Part shown: positions 56,641-64,000 of the stretch, one piece after another
Layout: each line of letters begins with the position of its first letter
How positions within the stretch are numbered: position 1 is the stretch's first letter
Position numbers and translations under genes: made by a program
Notes under the pieces: generated by a model
The model's input: only the letters and a program-made list of their open reading frames with translations
Told to the model about the DNA's origin: nothing
The model's database searches: none
Assembly (NCBI GenBank): GCA_946406115.1
Contig: OX291543.1
Location: 36,048,815-36,112,814, forward strand
Direction of reading: 5' to 3'
Source of the DNA: Apoda limacodes
Lineage: Eukaryota; Arthropoda; Insecta; Lepidoptera; Limacodidae
Length of the DNA stretch: 64,000 bases

Positions 56641-57417
56641 AGGTACCTACTTAATGAGTATTTTTCAAAATAATTGTACGTTAAGAAATAACGTTACGAA
56701 ATTGTTGATGAATTAAAGTACTAAGGTGTAACTTTAAAAAAAGGTGTACACTGCCTACTGATTGACTGAAGAAATGAAAGGATATGATAAAGATTATATA
56801 ATGCGTCATTGAATTATAATGTAAATGTAACATTGGCGATCAATAGATAATTAATAGTCCTAAAATAATCTATAAAGGCTCTTATTCATAAACAATATTC
56901 GTAGTAAGTATTTTTTGAAATGGAGTAGGGTAAAATACCCAAATGTCGGCCCCTTAACGTAAAACGCAACCTTCACTCTTAACCATACCTGAACCTTGAA
57001 GTTATCCACCGATAAATTTGCATTGTCGGGCTATTTTACATTTACACTTTATGTTATTGACTATATATATAGTAATTATAAACGTCTTAAATTACGTGAC
57101 AAAAAATAATAAGCGTTTAAAGTTTTGTACGGCAAAGTTCCCTAATATCGGCCGTCTTTTACCTAACTACGGCCTTCTTTTATCCTAATGTCGGCCAGTA
57201 ATGAGTGTTCAAATCGTAAAAAAGGCAATATATCAATATAAATTATTTACTTGTGTTGAATCTTTAACATGCATAACTGTAACTCTTTATAAAACCTTTT
57301 AAAATAGAAATCGTATTACGTTATATAGGTATTCTTGAATTTCTTATTATTTGAAAGTTGACCAATAATAAATAAAATAAACTAAATGGTTAAAATTTTC
57401 AACGGTACCCGGTTTTA
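56641..57417. repeat. Region with GGCC-containing motifs, left of the foldback
   Basis: Words of the form CCTAA-n-CGGCC occur at about 56951 (AATGTCGGCCCC), 57142 (CTAATATCGGCC), 57163 (CTAACTACGGCC) and 57185 (CTAATGTCGGCC). The same motif recurs within both arms of the inverted repeat at 57418-59873. No open frame. A 67-bp direct duplicate of 56737-56803 lies at 57848-57914. Confidence 0.65.
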
Positions 57418-57813
57418 ATGTGATAAACAGCATTGTGTTTTACAGCAAAAAATTATAAACATACTGTTCTATACAGTTACATAAATAGACTTATTTAGTA
57501 TTTTGACATACTGTATTTCATCGAAACAAATGAAGCTGGCCAAGCTTAGGCTATCAGAGCAGCCTAATTTCGGCTGTGATTTATATAGTCTATTAAAATA
57601 GTATAACCAACATTTTGAGACAGCCGAACTTTGGTCATTCTATTAACGGATATTGAACGCCTTACAAATATAAATTTTAAAAGCCCTAACTTAGGATACT
57701 AATAATATCATTAAAATTATACAATTGCTGTCATCTCCCTTGTCTTGGCCGCAGGCCTACATTAGGATTTGTAACAAAATAAGAGTCCTAACATCGGCCT
57801 TTTTCTCTTCTTT
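57418..57813 (+). repeat. Left arm of a long imperfect inverted repeat
   Basis: About 395 bp whose reverse complement aligns with 58999-59873, interrupted there by extra sequence. Matching words include ACAGTTACATAAATAGA against ACAGTTACATGAATAGA, AGTCTATTAAAATAGTATAA against AGTCTAATAAAATAGTATAA, GCCGAACTTTGG, GCTGTCATCTCCCTTGTC and CTTATTTTGTTACAAAT. Identity is roughly 75-80 per cent by eye. Confidence 0.85.
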
Positions 57814-57961
57814 AGTAATGATAAAAGGTAAGTAAGGTAAGTATTAATTAAAAAACGTATACACTGCCTACCGATAGAATGAAGAAATGAAAGGTTATGA
57901 TAAAGATTATGTAAAGGCGAGGTGCAGCACAGCGTAATTCTGTCACTAATTTGGCGAAAAA

Positions 57962-58998
57962 TGACAACGGACGACCTTGCTCTAGCTGCGCAGAGTCGGT
58001 TCTTCAAAAAAATAGAAGAAACTCTTTCCATTGCCTTGAAGGACCTAAGCCAGTACTATAAAGCCAACTGCCTCCGCCCTAACCCGAGCAAGACACAGAC
58101 CTGCGTGTTCCACTAGCGTTACCATCAAGCGCTGAGAACTCTGCACGTGACGTGGGATGGAGCGGGTATCGAACACTGCCCTACCCCCAATACTTGGGTG
58201 TCACACTGGACAGGGTTCTGACGTACAAGACACACTGCGCCAATACTCAAATGAAGGTCAGCTCCCGCAACAACCCCCTACGCAAGCTAACGTCAACAGA
58301 CTGGGGAGCTTCTACTTTGCGAACTACTGGACTGGCACTATGCTTCTCTGCTGGCGAGTACGCCTGCCCAGTGTGGCACCGCTCCGCGCACGCCAGACTA
58401 GTGACCACCGCACTTAATGATGCCTGCCGGACTATCACCGGATGCCTCAAGCCGACCCCGCTCAACAAGCTGCACCCACTCGCGGGTGTCGCCCCCCCAG
58501 AGATCCGGAGAGAGGTAGCTTGTGCCGTCGAAAAGCTAAACCAAGAGTACGACCCGCGACACCCACTGCACAATCATCATCCGCCGCCTGCCCGTCTTAA
58601 GAGCCGCAAGAGCTTAATGCGGAACGCAGGCACCTGTTAGGCGACCCCGCCAAAAAGCGCTGTTCACTGTGGCAGACAGGTGCCCTCCACCTGACACATA
58701 TGTGCGAGCCTTAGAAGAACTACCGCCGGGCCACAAAGAACCATGGCCCACATGGTAGGCACTTAACAGGCTCAGGTCCCAAGTTGGTCGCTGTAAGCAA
58801 AACATGGCCAGATGGGGACTGCTCCGAAACTACTCAACCCAATGCGACTGCAACACAGCGCCGCAATCTATGGGGCACCTACTGGCATGCCCCGCATGCC
58901 CGCATTTCTGCTCTGAGCGCGATCTGCGAGACGCTACGCCCAGTTCTGTCAACCTTGCTGTCTACTGGGCATCAAATATTTAAAGGGCCATCAACACA
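57962..58998 (+). mobile_element. LINE H, copy H2 (RT end), inside the inverted repeat
   Basis: 5'-truncated copy beginning at the catalytic box (TTDDLALAAQSRFFKKI, YADD changed to TTDD). It continues through the thumb (SKTQTCVFH, GVTLDRVLTYKTHCANTQMK) and LRTTGLALCFSAGEYACPVW to a C-terminal region and the purine tail AAGAAGAAG. Shifts near 58120 and 58620 break it. Its segments are often closer to a consensus than H1's. It fills the space between the arms of the long inverted repeat. Confidence 0.88.
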
Positions 58999-59120
58999 AA
59001 AAGAAGAAGAAAAAGATGATAGGATTCTTATTTTGTTACAAAACCCTAATGTCGGCCTGCGGCTGACACAAGGGAGATGACAGCAGTTTTATAATTTACT
59101 AGACTTTGCCAGTGGCTCCA

Positions 59121-59357
59121 CCCGCCCTAAATTCGGTTATCGGCGTGGGACTCCTTTATTTAATCACAGTATGAATACTGTAATTTACTCCTTGATAAGC
59201 CCGCCCTAAATTCCGTTATCGGCGTGGGACTCCTTTATTTAATCACAGTATGAATACTGTAATTTACTCCTTGATAAGCCCGCCCTAAATTCCGTTATCG
59301 GTGTGGGACTCCTTCATTTAATCATAGTATTAATACTGAGATTTAATCCTTAATAAC
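59121..59357. repeat. 79-bp tandem repeat, 3 copies
   Basis: Units begin CCCGCCCTAAATTCCGTTAT at 59121, 59200 and 59279 and carry GTGGGACTCCTT-ATTTAATC. Units 1 and 2 are nearly identical; unit 3 diverges. The CCCTAAATTC-GTTATCGG words may derive from the arm's own motif. Confidence 0.95.
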
Positions 59358-59389
59358 ACTAATGAAGTTTGCTATATCAAGCTGTAGCT

Positions 59390-59610
59390 ATAGCTATATT
59401 TTGTTAAAGCTCGGTTATAGTTATTCCCACGGGAATTTTTGAATGTTTCGGGATAAAAAGACCTTTTAAATAGCCTGTATGCTATTCCAAGACCTAACCT
59501 ATATGTATGCCAAGTTTCACCCCGATCCGCCAAGTGGTCGAAGCGTGATTGAGTAACAAACATCCATCCATTCAGACAAACAAACTTTCATATTTATAAT
59601 ATTAGTAGTT
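59390..59610 (-). repeat. Dispersed repeat, relative of 28345-28780
   Basis: On the reverse strand it starts CTACTAATATTATAAATATG and continues TTGTTACTCAATCACGCTTC, GGTGAAACTTGGCATACAT and TTTTTATCCCGAAACATTC, matching the order at 28345. It interrupts the right arm of the inverted repeat and is therefore younger than it. Confidence 0.75.
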
Positions 59611-59873
59611 AGGGCTCTTAAAGTTAATATTTGTAAGGCTTTCCATACCCGTCAATTGAATTGCCAAAGTTCGGCCGCCTTTTAATGTTAGTTATACTAT
59701 TTTATTAGACTATGAAAATCACGGCTACTCTTACAACCTAAGCTCGGCCAAATTTACCTGTTTTGATGAAATATAGGATGTTCAAAATACTAAATTAATC
59801 TATTCATGTAACTGTGTGGAACAGTGTTTTCATAATTATTTGCTGAAATACACAATACAGTTTGCCACACCAA

Positions 59874-60202
59874 TAATTTATGTTTTATTAATAATATAGG
59901 AATTTTGATAATTTTATAATTATGTTCAACTTATTGAACAATAATAAAATAACTAACAAGCCAAGTCGTACGACAAATATATGTTGTGTGAATGTTGAAA
60001 TGTGCATGTAGGTTACTGGTGGAACTGCAATATTTATGAGTATTATCTAGGCAATAGACTTTGTAACATTACTGTGCACACTAACAGAACACTAATATAT
60101 ATAATGGTTGTTAAGTCAACATAAATAAATGTATATAAAGTAGAAATTTTGTAAAATAAAATCAATTGGAATCAATCAATCGAGTTTTACTCCTCCTCCC
60201 CA
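59874..60202. other. AT-rich spacer, no gene
   Basis: No recognisable feature. Confidence 0.4.
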
Positions 60203-60370
60203 GTACCTAGCACCCGGTGGACAAGCAGCCCTGAAGTACCCAGCAACCGCTGGAGAAGCTGCCCTGGCTAGATGTTCCCAGCACCCGCTGGATGAGCTGC
60301 CTGAAGTACCTAGCAACCGCTGGAGGAGCTGCCCTAGCTAGATGTACCCAGCACCCGCTGGATCAGTTGA
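60203..60370. repeat. Minisatellite of alternating half-units, ~69-bp period
   Basis: Two related half-units alternate: GTACCCAGCACCCGCTGGAT-GAGCTGCCTGAA and GTACCCAGCAACCGCTGGAG-AGCTGCCCTGGCTAGAT. About 2.5 full periods. Each half contains CCAGC-CCGCTGG, itself a near-palindrome. It lies 136 bp before the start of LINE A5 and has no counterpart ahead of A4, so it is probably flanking DNA rather than part of the LINE. Confidence 0.9.
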
Positions 60371-60505
60371 CTTTATATGCCTTCCAGCATCCTATAATTA
60401 TGGCCAGGAAACCTTTAGCCGTCAGTCGATTGGTCTTGTGAGTCCGCTTCATCCATCCTGTGTACATTGCACGACGTACACACAGCCCTTCCTACCCACC
60501 TTTAT
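60371..60505. other. Spacer before LINE A5
   Basis: No feature recognised. Confidence 0.4.
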
Positions 60506-61109
60506 AGAGAGGTAGGGCATTACAAGCACTTGCTTGAATAAGCCACCCGAACAACTAAAGCAGGGCATAGCGAGTACTCGCTCGAATGAGCGGCCCGAAC
60601 TGGGGAAGTACCTCCACCTTGCAGAAAACCGCGGCCATAATAACACTAACATTGACTAGTGTTGTGTTCCTGGCGGTGAGTAAGGTTGCCAGAGCTCTTT
60701 GAGGATTCGCTGCGCAGACAGCAGAGGACTGGCGGTGCTTGTTGCTGTCATTGCTCGGCGTAGACACGGCGTGCTGATTCGGCGGTCAGGAAGACCTGAT
60801 GAAACGGCTGACCGCTGGCCTCTCGCAGGTTTAACGGGTTGCTGAACCTAGGGATCACTTAATCTTCGCCCTGGGAGGCTGATCCGCTAACCGGTGTAAG
60901 GTCTCTGAAGTAGAAATCGTGCCGGAGAAGGAGACCGGAGTGGACCCGGCTACTATAACAGAATGGGATCAGGGGCCCTTCCGCCCGCCGTGCCAGCAAC
61001 CGTATCATCTGTGGCGAGCTTCGGCAGTTTTAGCACCGCACTTTTTGTCCTCTAAGCTGTATGTGCAGTGAATCCTCATCCTTAGTCTAAGTAACTTTTT
61101 TTATGTAAA
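60506..61109 (+). other. 5' leader of LINE A5
   Basis: Conserved with the A4 leader, including the GGCGGTCA/TGACCGCT stem (60781-60818). It is 27 nt longer than A4's, mainly through an insert at about 61005-61035 (GTGGCGAGCTTCGGCAG). No conserved open frame. Confidence 0.7.
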
Positions 61110-62140
61110 ATGCCCATGAGAACGAAAAATAAAAGAGTTTGTACAGCGGCTTCTCCATCCACATATAATATGGATTTTTGCAACATCAGGGGTATTCACG
61201 CAAATCTTAACGCAGTCCACCCCCATCTCGAGACTGCGCAGCCGACCATTCTTTTTCTAACGGAGACGCAGATATCCTGCCCGATCGACACATCATACCT
61301 TCACTATCCCGGCTACAAACTCGAACACAATTTTATGAGTCGTACCGGTGTATGTATGTTCGTCCGGGAGGATATCTGCTGTCGCCGCCTTCATAGCCTT
61401 GAAGACAGGTACCTGTCGATATTGTGGGTGTGCGTAGATTACGGCGGCCACACTCGTATCTATGCATGCCTATATAGGTCTCATAGCGGTGACACGGACG
61501 TAACTCGACTCTTCACACACCTGAGTTTGACGACTGACAAAGTTCTAGAGCAATATCCCACAGCAGAACTAGTTTTTTGGGAGACTTTAACGCCCACCAT
61601 CGCGAGTGGCTCAGTTCTCGAACCAATAACTATGCTGGGATATCAACTCATGAATTTGCTCTGACCTATGGATTCTCTCAGCTGGTACTTCCTTCAACGA
61701 GAATACCAGATATAGAGGAACATACGAGCTCCTTACTGGGCTTTATGCTTACTACTCGTCCGGACGGATACTCCGTCTCAGCGTATGCGCCTTTTGGCTC
61801 CTCGGACCGCTGTCTCGTTCAGACTCGAATGTCTTGCACACAACCCGATCCATCTGAGCCAACTAATTGGCGTCGTGTGTGGCACTATAAGTCGGCAGAC
61901 TGGGATGGATTGCGAGAATTTTATGCATCGTTCCCGCGGAGGCAGATCTGTTTTTAACTCAGAAGATCCTGACGTCTGCGCAGCCGCAGTCACTAAGACA
62001 ATCCTTGCTGGCATGGAATCCTATATTCCTAAACCGCGAGTAGCTGCCGGCGTCAAAAAAAGACCGCGGTTTAATAGGTCTTGCAGAAAAGCTAAAATTC
62101 TTAAGCAAACTGCATATGAGGCTTAGACCACGGCTAGACA
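61110..62140 (+). pseudogene. Endonuclease and linker of LINE A5
   Basis: Starts at ATG 61110 (MPMRTKNKRVCTAAS), then NIRGIHANLNAVHPHLETAQ and ILFLTETQISCP with the catalytic Glu. A one-base loss near 61574 (GTTTTTTGGG against GTTATTTTGGG) breaks the frame just before the GDFNAHHREW block, which continues in the next frame. SSDRCLVQTR replaces the conserved Asp-His with Asp-Arg. A third frame carries the linker VAAGVKKRPRFNRSC to a TAG at 62124-62126. Confidence 0.86.
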
Positions 62141-62199
62141 TAATAAGGATCCGAATATTTCTGAGGGAAAACGCAAATTAAATGCTGTCTCGAGGTTCA

Positions 62200-63870
62200 G
62201 TAAGAAAGCAACTGCCAGAGCAAAATTCCAATTCATCGGCAAAATAGGTGGGCGACTTGCGAGCTATCATTCTGGGAGTCGTGCTTTCTGGTCGCTTGCC
62301 AAAGCTGCTGAAGGGAACTTTTGCCAGTCATCGTTACCACCACTGCGAAAGACCGATGGTGACTTGGCCCATTGTACTAGTGAGGAAGCCGATCTACTGG
62401 GCAGTCTCTTTGCCTCGAACTCGAACATGAACGATGAAGGCGCTGTAACACCTACTATACCGTGGTGCGGTAAGACCATGCCGGAAATCTCCATAACACA
62501 GCGGGAGGTCCGGCGGGTTTTGCTTTCTCTAGACTTTCATAAGTCGAGTGGGCCAGACGGTTTACCAGCAGTGGTGCTTAAGCAGTGTGCTCCTGAGTTA
62601 TGTCCTGTACTCACGCGCCTCTATGCGCATTCCTACCACAATGGGCGTCTCTACTGCGAATGTGCAACCCGTGCCCAAAAAGAGCGATAGATTAGATCCT
62701 TCGAATTACAGGCCTATCGCTATGACCTCTCTCCTCTCCAAGGTGATGGAGCGTGTGATCAACAAACAGCTACTAAGATACCTAGAAGTACACGACCTGG
62801 TCAGAGACCGTCAATATGGCTTTCGCCACGGTCGCTCGACTGGTGACCTTCTAGTGTATCTCACACACCAATGGGCACTAGCCATTGAGAGTTAGGGGGA
62901 GGCATTGGCATGTAGTCTGGACATAGCCAAGGCGTTCGATCGGGTCTGGCACCGGGGTATTCTATCGAAGTTTGTGCAAATGGGTGGCTAGCTTTATATC
63001 CGGCAGACGCATACGAACCGTAGTTGACGGTAGTTGCTCTGATAGCATAGACATTGATGCTGGTGTCTCTGTGCTCAACTGTCAAAGGCTCTGTGCTGTC
63101 TCCGATGCTGTTTCTACTGCATATCAATGACATGTTGGACATCTACAACATACATTACTATGCAGATGACAGTACTGGAGACGCTTATTACACGGGTCGT
63201 GCAAACATCCCTCGTTCCGTTGTGGAGGAAAACCGCGGGGAACATGTTACTAAATCGACCACACTGTCCAAGGTCTCTGACTGGGGTTGGGTAAGCTTGG
63301 TCCGATTCAACCCTACAAAGACACAAGTGTGCGCGTTCACCGCTAAGAAAACTCCATTCACTGTAGTCCCATAATTCCAGAACACTCCCCTTTCCATCTT
63401 CAAGAGCATTGGGATCCTTGGTGTCGACATTCCAGCGATGTTCAGTTCCGAGATCATTTACAAAATAAGGTGAAGCTGGCGTCCAAATAACTTGGTGTAC
63501 TCAACAGAGCGAAGCAGTACTTCACGTCGGGGCAAAGGTTGTTACCTTACAAGTCGCAAGTTCGGCCTCATATGGAGTACTGCTGCCGTTCCTGGGCGGG
63601 TGCACCCGGATACCAGCTTGGCCCTTTTGACTCGGTTCAACAACGGGCTGTGAGAATTGTCGACGATTCCAAACTCACTTTCGGTATCGAGCCCTTAAGT
63701 CTAAGGAGAGATTTTTCCTCCCTGTGTGTGTTCTACCTCTTGTACAATGGGTTGTGTTCTGAGGAATCGTTCGAAATGATGCATACGGCTGCTTTCTACC
63801 ATTGCACCGATCGCCATCGGCAGGGAATTTATTCTCACTCTTTAGAACCTAAACCTAAAAGCTTGTTTGC
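62200..63870 (+). pseudogene. Reverse transcriptase of LINE A5
   Basis: Linker, then FHKSSGPDGLPAVVLKQC (about 62540), YRPIAMTSLLSKVMERVI, SLDIAKAFDRVWHRG (62915-62955), a broken GVPQGS region with an inserted duplication (TGTGCTCAACTGTCAAAGGC, 63067-63086), and HYYADDSTGDAYYTG with an intact YADD (63160-63171). FNPTKTQVCAFTAKKTPF and the thumb follow in further frames. Stops at 62893-62895 and about 63374 and shifts near 62650, 63060 and 63440 disable it. Confidence 0.86.
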
Positions 63871-63905
63871 CACCTTAGTGGTATAAAAAAAAAAAAAAAA
63901 AAAAA

Positions 63906-64000
63906 GTTAACAGTAACGTAGGGGAAATCCTACCCTAACACCTACTCCTACAACTTATGCCTAGTTCTCTAATTGTTTGTAAATATAATCTGGACCCCTT
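63906..64000. other. Flank after LINE A5
   Basis: Contains AACACCTACTCCTAC (63936-63950), also found at 20500-20514 at the edge of LINE B's leader; probably chance. No gene. Confidence 0.3.

Larger units (their letters stand above)
58999..59873 (-). repeat. Right arm of the long inverted repeat, with insertions
   Basis: Pairs with the left arm in two blocks: 58999-59100 with 57722-57813, and 59610-59873 with 57418-57695. Between them lie a three-copy 79-bp tandem repeat (59121-59357) and a dispersed repeat (59390-59610) that the left arm lacks, so they were gained later. Confidence 0.82.
60506..63905 (+). mobile_element. LINE family A, copy A5 (leader to poly(A))
   Basis: Only copy here with both the leader start (60506) and a poly(A) tail (63885-63905). 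It runs leader (604 nt), endonuclease, linker, RT, 3' end. Near the 3' end the sequence jumps from AGAACCTAAA to AAGCTTGTTTGCC (63850), deleting ~230 nt of the C-terminus and 3' UTR. Stops at 62125 and 62893 and several shifts show that it is inactive. No target-site duplication was found by eye. Confidence 0.93.

Noticed and set aside
63936..63950. AACACCTACTCCTAC shared with 20500-20514
   Set aside because: Fifteen bases without flanking similarity; probably chance.

Overview
The window reads as a gene-poor, transposon-dense stretch of an arthropod genome. I infer an insect, most likely Lepidoptera, from three signs: degenerate piggyBac transposases, LINE 3' ends in (GACTTT)n, and several dispersed repeats whose wording I recognise from moth and butterfly genomes. 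This rests on memory of repeat families, not on a search. I found no convincing single-copy host gene, no rRNA or tRNA gene and no CRISPR array. Nearly every long open frame belongs to a non-LTR retrotransposon (LINE) or a fossil transposase, and almost all are broken by frameshifts, stops or deletions.

Layout. 1-5.3 kb: the 3' end of LINE family A (copy A1, poly(A) at 1776-1792) abuts a reverse-strand RTE-type LINE. A piggyBac fossil that still shows its C-terminal cysteine-rich domain follows, then a small A fragment (A2). 5.3-10 kb: non-coding, with short tandem and dispersed repeats. 10-12.5 kb: A3. 12.5-15.9 kb: AT-rich, no gene. 15.9-25.3 kb: three LINEs side by side: D (+, 3' end only, (GACTTT)n tail), B (-, Jockey-like, gag plus EN-RT) and C (+, Jockey-like, gag plus EN-RT). 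B and C are GC-richer than their surroundings. 25.3-28.9 kb: AT-rich. 28.9-30.6 kb: a decayed gene of an uncharacterised, probably transposon-borne family. 30.6-31.1 kb: a BEL/Pao gag-pol remnant (-). 31-36 kb: minisatellites and dispersed repeats. 36.1-36.7 kb: LINE fragment F. 37.2-39.0 kb: a second piggyBac fossil. 40.3-42.2 kb: A6 and A7 (-). 43.1-46.5 kb: a DDE transposase interrupted by A4. 47.1-47.7 kb: a 55-bp satellite. 48.7-51.1 kb: LINE G (-), bounded by 26-bp target-site duplications. 52.3-55.1 kb: LINE H copy 1 (-). 57.4-59.9 kb: a long imperfect inverted repeat with LINE H copy 2 between its arms. 60.5-63.9 kb: A5, with leader and poly(A).

The elements do not work together. They form layers of insertion, with autonomous LINEs landing in older transposases and LINEs. 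Family A is the dominant recent invader: seven copies or fragments in 64 kb, two with the same ~580-600 nt leader. The most unusual structures are the long inverted repeat near 58 kb, with its recurring CCTAA-TCGGCC motif, the transposase split by A4, and the uncharacterised gene at 28.9 kb. I see no evidence of a new multi-gene system.
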